From NCBI GenBank assembly GCA_934593275.1, contig CAKTQE010000005.1:1-64000 (forward strand): 64,000 nucleotides of DNA. Direction: 5' to 3'. A program made the position numbers and the translations under genes. Numbering within the stretch: position 1 is the stretch's first letter; every line of letters starts with the position of its first letter. Origin of the DNA: an uncultured Oscillospiraceae bacterium (GTDB lineage Bacteria > Bacillota > Clostridia > Oscillospirales > Oscillospiraceae). Shown in pieces: positions 20,889-28,609 of the stretch. The notes beneath the pieces are model-generated. The model searched no databases and was not told the DNA's origin. It saw nothing but the letters and a program-made list of their open reading frames with translations.

Positions 20889-21016
20889 ATAATTTCTCGG
20901 TTTTTCTTAAATATTCATTTTCGCCGGGTCTTATGCTGTCTGCTGGCACTTCTGACCCTTGGCTGCTGCCTGTCCCCCTGCCTTTGTTCAGCCGGCGGAA
21001 GCTGTTGCTGTAGCTA
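20889..21016 (+). pseudogene. 5' fragment of a third, A-type pIII gene
   Basis: Aligns with 4996-5121 of prophage A (signal peptide region). The start ATG has become ATA, a one-base change in a C-run (GTCCCCCTGCC against GTCCCCTGC) shifts the frame, and homology stops after the signal peptide. It is the only trace of a third phage copy. Confidence 0.8.
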
Positions 21017-21748
21017 TCGACTTTCTTGAAAAAGTTCTATACTGTATTTGGTAGGATTGTTTTGCTCGATAAAAACATTCGCATATAAATCCCCCCTGCG
21101 ATGAAATGGTGTCAAAACATAGTAATTACTTACTGCTTTGTATTCCTTACCCTCGTAAATAAATCCACATACGATTCTGCAACTGATGTAATTTCCAATC
21201 CTAATCCAGGATGCTGGAATTATATCCTTGATTTCAGAGTCTATACAAATACCCGTATGCTTCAGGTTTTTCAATTTTTTCTTGTCGTATGTCAGCTTAC
21301 CCACAGAAACCAGAAACAGCATTATCCACACAGAGGCATTGAGCAACATGACCTCCAATATAGTTGGATCAAAAAAATTCCCAATAAAACCAACAGCTAA
21401 TTCAATCACCGCCACAAGCAATGTTACATTAGAACATGTAGCGAATAAGTATTTTATTGGCTTAAGATTGGCAATTTGCTTTTCTTTGTAAAGCTTGGAA
21501 ATGTTTTCTTCTGCTTTTCCTTTATATTCGTCTGCTGCTATATGTTCACCAGAAAAAAGCTCGTTCAAACTAATGCCCAAAGCATCACATAAAGGCTGTA
21601 AAAGCGACACGTCTGGCATTCCTCTACCATTTTCCCATTTAGAAACCGCCTGATTAGTAATGTCTAATCGTTCGGCAAGCTGTATTTGTGTTAGATTTTT
21701 TTCTTTTCTACACTGTGCAATAAATGCACCTATTTTTTTCTGGTCCAT
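21014..21748 (-). CDS. XRE regulator with membrane domain
   Basis: 244 aa. N-terminal helix-turn-helix (QLAERLDITNQAVSKWENGR, then LCDALGISLNELFSGE). Two hydrophobic segments follow (SNVTLLVAVIELAVGFIG and LLNASVWIMLFLVSVG) and a C-terminal DUF3592-like beta domain (GNYISCRIVCGFIYEGKEYK). This is a membrane-bound regulator common in Clostridia; signal unknown. Its stop codon lies exactly at the edge of the phage repeat R3, so its original C-terminus may have been altered by the insertion. Confidence 0.75.
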   Translation of the reverse strand: MDQKKIGAFIAQCRKEKNLTQIQLAERLDITNQAVSKWENGRGMPDVSLLQPLCDALGISLNELFSGEHIAADEYKGKAEENISKLYKEKQIANLKPIKYLFATCSNVTLLVAVIELAVGFIGNFFDPTILEVMLLNASVWIMLFLVSVGKLTYDKKKLKNLKHTGICIDSEIKDIIPASWIRIGNYISCRIVCGFIYEGKEYKAVSNYYVLTPFHRRGDLYANVFIEQNNPTKYSIELFQESR

Positions 21749-21833
21749 AAAACAAATCTCCTTTATACTATTTTTGACCTCAGTATATCAAATAGAGTAT
21801 TCATTTTGAACATACTAAGCGTTGAAGGGAGTC

Positions 21834-22049
21834 TCAACGTTGAGTTGAATAGATATTAACTATGGTGTCTAACCGTTCCTGTGCCTGTTCGTTCAGGTAT
21901 GCAACATATGTCCATAACTCCCCAGTCAGTATCAATGTGTTCAATCTGGCTTGGTGGACTTCTCTTAAATATTCCCGGTGCAGCCGTCCATACTTCCAAA
22001 TGGGACGTTTTTCCTCTGGCAGTTTCAAGTTCGGGATGTAATCCTGGTC
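21834..22049 (-). pseudogene. TnpV-like transposon protein, fragment
   Basis: DYIPNLKLPEEKRPIWKYGR, then HREYL, matches the TnpV accessory proteins of Tn4451-type mobile elements, which normally run ~115 aa. The frame begins directly after the NUDIX stop codon and has no start of its own, so the N-terminal part is gone. Marks an old recombination scar beside the phage array. Confidence 0.65.
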
Positions 22050-22475
22050 TTACTTATATTTTAATATCACTTTGCACAGGTCTGCTGGTACCAAATTCAT
22101 TTTTGTGATATCTTCTATCGTAACAAGAACCGGATTATATTGCCCGCGTTCTATTTTCCTGATTGGATCATTATATTCAGGCCCCGTACCAGTTCCAAAA
22201 CGCCCCTCCATATATTTGCATAGTATGAAAAAATTAATACTGGTGGCATTTTCACGCCTTTCTACGATTTCCAAGGCCTTGCATTTTACGCCTAATTCTT
22301 CGCACATCTCCCTTTCTACAGCTTGAAAAACAGTCTCATTACCTTCAACGCCGCCTCCAGGCACTACATAATACTCTGGTTGATTAGACTTGATTCTTTT
22401 GATTAAGGCAATACATTTTTCACCACGACTATTATATAGGAATAAAACGCCTCGTGCCGTTGTTCGTTTAATCAT
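22050..22475 (-). CDS. NUDIX hydrolase
   Basis: 141 aa. Complete Nudix box GGGVEGNETVFQAVEREMCE followed by ELG (GX5EX7REUXEEXGU), so a diphosphate-linked nucleotide or related compound is the likely substrate. ATG 22475 is chosen for GAAGGTAA upstream. Substrate cannot be told from sequence. Neighbours are a TnpV scrap and a GNAT gene, suggesting an accessory island. Confidence 0.85.
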   Translation of the reverse strand: MIKRTTARGVLFLYNSRGEKCIALIKRIKSNQPEYYVVPGGGVEGNETVFQAVEREMCEELGVKCKALEIVERRENATSINFFILCKYMEGRFGTGTGPEYNDPIRKIERGQYNPVLVTIEDITKMNLVPADLCKVILKYK

Positions 22476-22601
22476 TGACAATTACCTTCTTAAGACGTGA
22501 TTTCCTTGTACCTAATTCTTATTGGCCCTTTGACATCTTTTACCGTAGTCGAGAAACATGTGTTCTTGAGTGTTTTGACCATTAGAAACTTTAATATCAC
22601 A

Positions 22602-23033
22602 TCAAAAGTTCAACTCCATAATGATTTCATTCTCGTCACGATCTGTTTCTACAAAGCCTAACTTTTCATAAAGATGCTTGGCGGCCTGGTTTCCTTGGAT
22701 GTAGCAAAGAACTACTTTGCAATATTTACCATCGGCTTTCATTGCATCCAGAACCGTTCTGGCCGCTTCCTCGCCGTATCCTTTGCCTTGATACTGCGCG
22801 TTAATAAAGAATTCACTGAAAATATAAGCATTGAATTGAGGCTCATCGTGGTACGATCCCATACCGATAGGCGTGTCGTCACTGTAAATGATGTACGCTC
22901 GGCTTCTTGCGTTGCGGTACGCATACGCACGGGCAAGTAGCATTGTGCTGCTTGCAACATATTGCTTTTGCTCATCCGTAACAGCGAATGGAATGCGCCA
23001 ATTCTTTTCATTTACGTCTTCTAATCGAATCAT
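22602..23033 (-). CDS. GNAT-family N-acetyltransferase
   Basis: 143 aa. Acetyl-CoA-binding motif A around QYQGKGYGEEAARTVLDAM and the terminal motif HLYEKLGFVETDRD. The N-terminal AYIIYSDDTPIGMGSYHDEP resembles spermine/spermidine and small-molecule acetyltransferases. ATG 23033 lies 10 nt from GAGGGTGA; an ATG at 23042 overlaps that site. Substrate unknown. Confidence 0.85.
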   Translation of the reverse strand: MIRLEDVNEKNWRIPFAVTDEQKQYVASSTMLLARAYAYRNARSRAYIIYSDDTPIGMGSYHDEPQFNAYIFSEFFINAQYQGKGYGEEAARTVLDAMKADGKYCKVVLCYIQGNQAAKHLYEKLGFVETDRDENEIIMELNF

Positions 23034-23139
23034 TGTTTCCATTCACCCTCGTGTAATATCTACTACTATTGGCTTTAGTATAATGCACCACACGGACTTG
23101 TGTCAACGATAGAGTGAAAAATGTAGCCTATTGCTTGTG

Positions 23140-24576
23140 TTATTCAAAGAGCGGAATCAACGTCATTGGTTTTAGCGTATTTCCGGCAGAGAGGAATACT
23201 TTCCCGCTTTTATCCGGCTGGAACACCAAATTCATGACGGTTTCTCCGTCCTCATTTCTCTCCTCTGTTACCCATCCGGAAAAGTGTTTTCCCTCCGGGG
23301 CTGTCACAACAGGACACATCAATTGGGTAATGGAGGTATCATAAAAATCGGATTGCAGGACGGTATCCCCATTTTTGAAGGTAAGCCGGACCTGCTGATT
23401 TTCTTTCATCACATCCTCTGCGGTCATGGCATAGCAGAGCCATTTGTCAGAGGACTGCTTTTCAAAAAACAGACTTTGGCTAATAATGCTTTCCTTGACG
23501 CTGCCATCCTTCCGATGCTGATTCAGGGTCACAGATACCCGGGTAGAGAACAGTGTATCCGAATACCGGCAGAAATCCGAAACAGTCTCATTGGTGAAGT
23601 CAAAGCTTGCGGCTCCCTGAACGAAGCCCAGTTCCGTGCCAGTGATGGCGTTGTAGGCATCCGAACCTTTTACAAAGTACTGGGTAACGTCCTTCCGGCT
23701 GGCCTGCTTCATCATATACAGGGCGTAGGTTTTGATTGCATTGAGGACGGTGCTGCGCTGGGTATCATCCATGGTACTCTCCGCCATCTGCTCCGTGAAA
23801 GTATGGGTAGTTTCATCATAGACGACATCCGTATCATTTCCGTTTCCGTCAACGATCCGAACGCTAGGCACAGTGGAGTTACCGATGGTTTCCTGGGTGC
23901 AGATGCGGATGCCTGTCACACCAACGGGCAGGTAATCTTCCGCCTGCATGGTGCTGATCTGGATGGTAGCACTATCATCCAAAGCCGTTCCGTTCACATA
24001 AGCCGTATGTCCATCCAATTTTTGAATCCGATAGCTGATTTCTTCCTGCTTCAGAAAGAACGTCACTTTGCCCAGCTCCCAGTCCGGGATGTCTGTTTGG
24101 GCGGTTCCCTGACTTTGATTCACCAGGGTAAATTCTGCAATTTTTTCCTTTTCCAGACGTATCAGATATTTTTTATCTCCGGATAGTCCGGTAGAGGTTT
24201 CCATGATGGTAAGCTCTGAGTTTCCAACGGTGCCCTCCATGCTGTTTACAAAAGCGTCCCTGCTTCCATAAGAGGAATCCTGTGCCAGATCGTACAGCGT
24301 TCCCCAGTCGTGGACAGCAAACAGCTGGATAAATACCTCTGAGGCTTTCGTTGACGGCTGGGCCAATTCATAGCGGGTCAGCCAGCCTTTGAGTTCGTTC
24401 AACCCGAAAAAGGATGCCCCGCAGAACAGTATCATGCACAGAAAGAATACTGTATAGAATACGATGCTTCCGGTGCCAGAACCCCTGCTGCGAGAAACCG
24501 CAGTCCGGTATTTGGATGAAGAAGGAGCTATGCTTGCAGATAATTTGCTTTTACGCTCAAATTTTCCCTGATACAT
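23140..24576 (-). CDS. Membrane-anchored extracytoplasmic protein with NTF2-like and InlB-type repeats
   Basis: 478 aa. Basic cytoplasmic N-terminus, one membrane helix (IVFYTVFFLCMILFCGASFF), then outer domains: a first NTF2-like unit (FIQLFAVHDWGTLYDLAQ), a beta/PEGA-like middle (GHTAYVNGTALDDSA), a second NTF2-like unit and a C-terminal InlB-B/Flg_new-like repeat (PEGKHFSGW). Function not recognised. It lies 3 nt downstream of the NAGPA-type glycosidase gene, so both are co-expressed and probably act together at the cell surface. Confidence 0.6.
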   Translation of the reverse strand: MYQGKFERKSKLSASIAPSSSKYRTAVSRSRGSGTGSIVFYTVFFLCMILFCGASFFGLNELKGWLTRYELAQPSTKASEVFIQLFAVHDWGTLYDLAQDSSYGSRDAFVNSMEGTVGNSELTIMETSTGLSGDKKYLIRLEKEKIAEFTLVNQSQGTAQTDIPDWELGKVTFFLKQEEISYRIQKLDGHTAYVNGTALDDSATIQISTMQAEDYLPVGVTGIRICTQETIGNSTVPSVRIVDGNGNDTDVVYDETTHTFTEQMAESTMDDTQRSTVLNAIKTYALYMMKQASRKDVTQYFVKGSDAYNAITGTELGFVQGAASFDFTNETVSDFCRYSDTLFSTRVSVTLNQHRKDGSVKESIISQSLFFEKQSSDKWLCYAMTAEDVMKENQQVRLTFKNGDTVLQSDFYDTSITQLMCPVVTAPEGKHFSGWVTEERNEDGETVMNLVFQPDKSGKVFLSAGNTLKPMTLIPLFE

Positions 24577-24579
24577 AAC

Positions 24580-25746
24580 TCATTCCTCCCCAGCGGGCCG
24601 AACCATCCAGAAATCCGGCATCTTTCTCGGCTCCGACTGAAGCAAAGAGTAGCTGTTCATGATTCGAACCTCTCCGCTGTCACCATAGCGACCATAGGTA
24701 TCCCGATACATCATGACCGTGGAGGAACCGCCGTCCATATTGCATGCGTTTACGGCGCCGTATTCTACCATAATGTCGATGGTATCTTTGTATTCCCCGC
24801 CCATGGAACTGGGCTGTCTGCCATCAATGCAGACGAAAATCACGGTTCCGTCGGCGCGCTGGCCTATGGCTGTTCTGGGATTGAGGCCGGATACCTTGTT
24901 ATATTCTTCCATATTGATTTGGCCATTCATGATCAAAACGGGGCCAAAGCAGCAGCCATCCCGGATGTTCAGTTTTTCCGCCTGGGCCTTGGAGAGATTT
25001 TCCGTAGAAACAACCAGAATGTTGTCCTTTGTAAAGCCCGCAAAGCCGCTGGTTTCCGTGGGTTTGCCGGAGGTCCAGACGCATTCCCCTTCCGAATAGA
25101 CGAGACCGGCAGGCAGAGAACCCACATAGTCCCCGGCCGTGCCATCATCGTTAAATGCTCCGCCGTTAATACCTGCAATCGCTCCTTCATCTTTCATTGC
25201 AGCCGTCAACCGTTTTCCGGGGATGCTGGTGCTAAAGCCGTTGTGGGTGGAAATCCCCAAATAAACCTGAGCCGGGTCACGGACCAACATTACTTTGGCG
25301 TTGTATGTTCTGCCGCGAACATCCTCGATACGGATCCCGTCAGGGAAATCATCCCATTCGCTGCCACTTCCCGCCTGATTTCCCCGATTGATCACCACGG
25401 CACTGGTATCGGTCAGCGCATCCTCCAGTTCCGCATGAACACCGGTCCGAATCTCCGCAACGGTATCCTCCCCAATGAATAGAGCCGGTACCCATTTGGT
25501 TGCACTGGCCTCAATGAGTGCCATAGTAAGCTGATTCCGTGCCGTGGGAGAAGGTCCGTTGAATACCAGATTCAAAACCAGTAAAAAGTCCCCAAACAAC
25601 AGAAGAACGGTCACGACCAGCACCAGCAAGAAGCGTCGGAGAATACTTCCCAGCAGTCCATTCCCCTTTTTCCTCCGGATGGGGACGGTAGCGACATTGC
25701 GCTGCTTTCCGGAAACGTTTTTGAAAGTCCTGTTTTCTTTCTTCAT
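24580..25746 (-). CDS. Membrane-anchored phosphodiester glycosidase (NAGPA/DUF2233)
   Basis: 388 aa. Basic N-terminus and one membrane helix (FLLVLVVTVLLLFGDFLLVL), then a NAGPA domain from ~residue 150: AINGGAF-like GINGGAFNDDG, FVCIDGRQPSSMGG and CNMDGGSSTVMMYR, the conserved Asn/Asp/Gly motifs. The family splits GlcNAc-phosphodiesters and appears in bacterial exopolysaccharide and cell-wall glycan metabolism. The downstream partner is at 23140. A paralogous but degenerate copy of this domain is fused to an M56 sensor at 28610-30418. RBS AGAGG before ATG 25746. Confidence 0.85.
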   Translation of the reverse strand: MKKENRTFKNVSGKQRNVATVPIRRKKGNGLLGSILRRFLLVLVVTVLLLFGDFLLVLNLVFNGPSPTARNQLTMALIEASATKWVPALFIGEDTVAEIRTGVHAELEDALTDTSAVVINRGNQAGSGSEWDDFPDGIRIEDVRGRTYNAKVMLVRDPAQVYLGISTHNGFSTSIPGKRLTAAMKDEGAIAGINGGAFNDDGTAGDYVGSLPAGLVYSEGECVWTSGKPTETSGFAGFTKDNILVVSTENLSKAQAEKLNIRDGCCFGPVLIMNGQINMEEYNKVSGLNPRTAIGQRADGTVIFVCIDGRQPSSMGGEYKDTIDIMVEYGAVNACNMDGGSSTVMMYRDTYGRYGDSGEVRIMNSYSLLQSEPRKMPDFWMVRPAGEE

Positions 25747-25801
25747 GGAAATTACCTCTTTTGGTCCACATGATGAAGACGATTGCTTCTAATAAAGTGT
25801 A

Positions 25802-25836
25802 AAAGAAACCTGAGACCTGTTTTTGCAGATCTCAGG
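25802..25836 (-). terminator. Terminator of the sigma/anti-sigma operon
   Basis: CCTGAGACCTG (25809-25819) pairs with CAGATCTCAGG (25825-25835); on the minus strand TTTCTTTT follows. Confidence 0.8.
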
Positions 25837-25852
25837 CCCCTGCCATCGTTTT

Positions 25853-27919
25853 TTATGGGAATTCATTTATTGGCCGCATGGATAAATAGGCCTGTTCATA
25901 TCGAGAAAGGATGGACTGCACCTCATCTTCTGATATTTCTCGGATAGCATGATTGCTTTTGGGAGAGGAATACCACTTGCCCGAATCCTGATCCTGTTCA
26001 ACCGTTTCTATACGTTCGATACAGTAGGAGTTTAACCTATAAAAGCTGAAATATCTTGCCTCATGGCTGATCCAATCGTAGTCCGTATATTGGATGACTC
26101 CGTTCTGGCAAAGCGTATAGTGGCCCATGCCAATGGAAACATCTGTGACTGCACCGTCAAATAATGTGTAGATTTGCCTGATATTGTCCGGTTCATCTGA
26201 CGCAAGAAGTTCATCGATCCCGTCGTTGTCCAAATCGCAGAATGCAAAGTATTGCAATTCCGGGAAAATACTTCTGTCTTTCTCCATAGCATCACGATAT
26301 GCAGATCGTTGTGCATCTTTGCTCAATGCCATCGTATGCGCCCGTTCATATGTTCCAAGTGTTGTTCCAGCATTGTCCATTGGAAAATCCAAGATGGGGT
26401 GGAGATTGATTGGAACAACGTTGTATTGCGATTGGATTTCTTCGGCTTTTTCCTTACTGATGGGAACCAAACGCCCTGGCCCTTCGCCGTAGGCCCATGA
26501 ATCTGCGACCGCATTATATTCCAGGCTTGCCTTTTCCGAGATGAGAGAATCCTGATTTGGAGCATAGGGTGTAAAGTCATAATACACGATTGTTTGCGTA
26601 TCATAACCCCCTGCCCATTTTCCGCAAAGCCGCATACCTTCACAAAGCTGCGCCTGGTTTAGTCCGGGCAGATACTCTGCAACGGAACCGTTTTCCTGCG
26701 TCAGAACAAAATCAAATGTCTCCTGGTCTCTGCCGAGCAGCAGTTCTTCTGCACCGTTTCCGTCTATATCATAGAGTGCATAATAGAAAAACGGCTTCCA
26801 TAGGCGCAGGGTATCGGAGTGGAAATAGTTCAGTAAAAAATCCTGATATTCGGCGTATTGGCTGTAGTCCTCCTTTTCGGGTTCCTGCTGCATTTTTGCC
26901 TCTTCCGCATCAGCAATGTCCAATAGCGGTTGTATTGCTTCGAGGTCAAATGGCTTTGGGTGCATTTCCAGATTCAAACCATCCGCCACAAGTTCAATAT
27001 CCTGTTTTGTGAAGAAAGCATTTTCGTCCAGAGGCCTTCCCAGGGCATCACTCAGGAGAACGGCGATATAGGCATCATCCAGGTCTGCAAAAATGATGGC
27101 GTTCAGATTGCTTTTTGCAAGAAGAACCTCAGAACCATAGGATGTAGTATAGGTCCACTGTTCAAAGTCATCCATTGCAATTTCCAGATATGCAGGATTA
27201 AAATAATCCTTTCTGGTGTAATAAAATGTCGTGCAAATGGGATGCTCCCATGCTCCGGATTTGTTCAGCGTTAATTCGCAGGAATAGTGAAAGTCTCCTT
27301 CCGGGTAGAATATGCCGCTGCCCTCAGATTCCTGAACCTTGGCGTTTTCACGGCAAATGCCGGGGATACCCATAGATTCAAAGTATATTTTTGCTTGCCA
27401 CCTTTGCACTACCGCTTCTATCCCCAATAATTGAAGGCCATAAGTTTTAGCGATTTCTTTCAGCTTGTTTGCCTGTTCTGCTGTTCTGCACTGGTAGGTG
27501 TAATACAGATTATCAGGAATCAACGGGTCCTTTTCTAATCCAATCCATTCTTCGTCCAATTCAGAAGTGGTCACATACTCCCACCATTCCTTTGCGGCCA
27601 ATTGGTTCGGACTGCCGGGAGCCCCTTGGATTGAAAGAACATCAAAGGCTGTCGGCGTTTTTGGGGTCCGTTTTCCGTCTCTATCATACCACCGATAACC
27701 GTTTGAGGTAGCAATTTTGAAATCTTCCAGGTTCAAAACGTAGATTACTGTACAGCCAACCAATAACAGCATCAATACAATAGCTGCCGCTATTAGCCAT
27801 GTCCTTTTTAGCGATGGCTGCTTTGATGCCTTGCATTTTCCATTGCGGCTTTTCAGTGCCGACAGAACATATTCCTCCCTGGCCTCCCCTATTGCTTCAA
27901 GCAATTTTTCTGATTTCAC
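25853..27919 (-). CDS. Anti-sigma-like transmembrane protein with FG-GAP-like ectodomain
   Basis: 688 aa. Short cytoplasmic N-terminus (~45 aa), one membrane helix (WLIAAAIVLMLLLVGCTVIY), then a very long outer part. That part carries two calcium-loop/FG-GAP-like motifs, YDIDGNGAEELLLG and CDLDNDGIDELLAS. The start overlaps the stop of the ECF sigma gene (ATGA), the typical place of an anti-sigma factor, but the cytoplasmic part has no zinc-binding HXXXCXXC motif. A role as a membrane regulator of the sigma factor is inferred from context and topology. Confidence 0.6.
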   Translation of the reverse strand: MKSEKLLEAIGEAREEYVLSALKSRNGKCKASKQPSLKRTWLIAAAIVLMLLLVGCTVIYVLNLEDFKIATSNGYRWYDRDGKRTPKTPTAFDVLSIQGAPGSPNQLAAKEWWEYVTTSELDEEWIGLEKDPLIPDNLYYTYQCRTAEQANKLKEIAKTYGLQLLGIEAVVQRWQAKIYFESMGIPGICRENAKVQESEGSGIFYPEGDFHYSCELTLNKSGAWEHPICTTFYYTRKDYFNPAYLEIAMDDFEQWTYTTSYGSEVLLAKSNLNAIIFADLDDAYIAVLLSDALGRPLDENAFFTKQDIELVADGLNLEMHPKPFDLEAIQPLLDIADAEEAKMQQEPEKEDYSQYAEYQDFLLNYFHSDTLRLWKPFFYYALYDIDGNGAEELLLGRDQETFDFVLTQENGSVAEYLPGLNQAQLCEGMRLCGKWAGGYDTQTIVYYDFTPYAPNQDSLISEKASLEYNAVADSWAYGEGPGRLVPISKEKAEEIQSQYNVVPINLHPILDFPMDNAGTTLGTYERAHTMALSKDAQRSAYRDAMEKDRSIFPELQYFAFCDLDNDGIDELLASDEPDNIRQIYTLFDGAVTDVSIGMGHYTLCQNGVIQYTDYDWISHEARYFSFYRLNSYCIERIETVEQDQDSGKWYSSPKSNHAIREISEDEVQSILSRYEQAYLSMRPINEFP

Positions 27920-28473
27920 ACAAAGCCCTCCTTTTCAAGCTGCTTTCGGAGTTTCCCTCTTATCCTGTGCAGCATGGATGTGACCTTACTCTGGGTAAAA
28001 CAGCAGCTTTCCGCAATGGCCGCAATGGGTTCAAAAAACCAATATCTGCGCAAAAAGATGTCCCGTTCGGTTTTGGACAAAGAATCCAGAAAGCGGTTTA
28101 GGCACACAGTTAGTTCCTGGGCATCAGAGTTTGCCTCAATATCCTGTGTTCCGTCAACACAGTTGTCCAGTTCTTCCAGAGCAAGCGTGATTTGCCCGCC
28201 GCCGCGCTTTGCGGTGTTTTTCGCTTTCCATCGGTTAATAGAGATACGGCGGGTGATTTTTCCAAGGAATGTTGCAAGGATCGAAGGACGATGGGGTGGC
28301 AGCTGATTCCATGCGGCCATGTATGTATCGCTGACACTTTCTTCGGCATCTTCGTTGTTTGCCAGGGCATGATAAGCAATGCTGTAGCAATAGGCACCAT
28401 ATTTGCGGTCTGTTTCGGCAATGGCCTGTTCAGAGCGTTCCCAGAAAAGCGCAACAATGCTTTGATCGTCCAT
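27916..28473 (-). CDS. ECF-type RNA polymerase sigma factor
   Basis: 185 aa. Region 2 (YSIAYHALANNEDAEESVSD, then TYMAAWN) and region 4 (LSKTERDIFLRRYWFFEPIA, then FTQSKVTSMLHRIRGKLRK) are both present with a short linker, the ECF layout. It would direct transcription of an envelope-response regulon; neighbouring genes are nearly all envelope proteins. GGAGG upstream of ATG 28473. Translationally coupled to the membrane protein downstream. Confidence 0.88.
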   Translation of the reverse strand: MDDQSIVALFWERSEQAIAETDRKYGAYCYSIAYHALANNEDAEESVSDTYMAAWNQLPPHRPSILATFLGKITRRISINRWKAKNTAKRGGGQITLALEELDNCVDGTQDIEANSDAQELTVCLNRFLDSLSKTERDIFLRRYWFFEPIAAIAESCCFTQSKVTSMLHRIRGKLRKQLEKEGFV

Positions 28474-28609
28474 ACAAACACCTCCTATTGTTTTTTTTGA
28501 AAAGGCCCTTCACTTATATACTCAGGAAAAACATTTTGATATTGCATGTTTTTTTTGAAATACTTGAGAATTTTGCTGATATGTCAAAAATTTTTGCGCA
28601 TACGCAAGT

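Larger units (their letters stand above)
4604..21016. mobile_element. Tandem inovirus-like prophage array (A, B and A' remnant)
   Basis: The segment is two complete-looking filamentous-phage genomes head to tail, separated and flanked by three related repeats at ~4604, ~12264 and ~20486. Prophage A (~7.7 kb) and prophage B (~8.2 kb) each encode a repressor, a small candidate ssDNA-binding protein, a Rep, a major coat protein, a pIII-like adsorption protein, a pVI-like protein and a Zot/pI ATPase. The third repeat continues into the first ~130 nt of an A-type pIII gene, a broken third copy. No integrase is seen inside the array; the adjacent chromosomal XerC-like gene suggests Xer-mediated integration, as known for CTX-type phages. 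Confidence 0.85.
20486..21016 (+). repeat. Direct repeat R3 (right end of array)
   Basis: Nearly identical to R1: imperfect hairpin (TTAGGCACC...GAACGCAATAAAAC with ATTTTGTTGCGTTCGGTGCTTTA), the minus-strand promoter (20665-20637), the plus-strand promoter (~20826) and the start of an A-type pIII gene. Similarity to R1 stops at ~21016 (TGTAGCT), at the stop codon of the neighbouring XRE gene. Confidence 0.8.
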
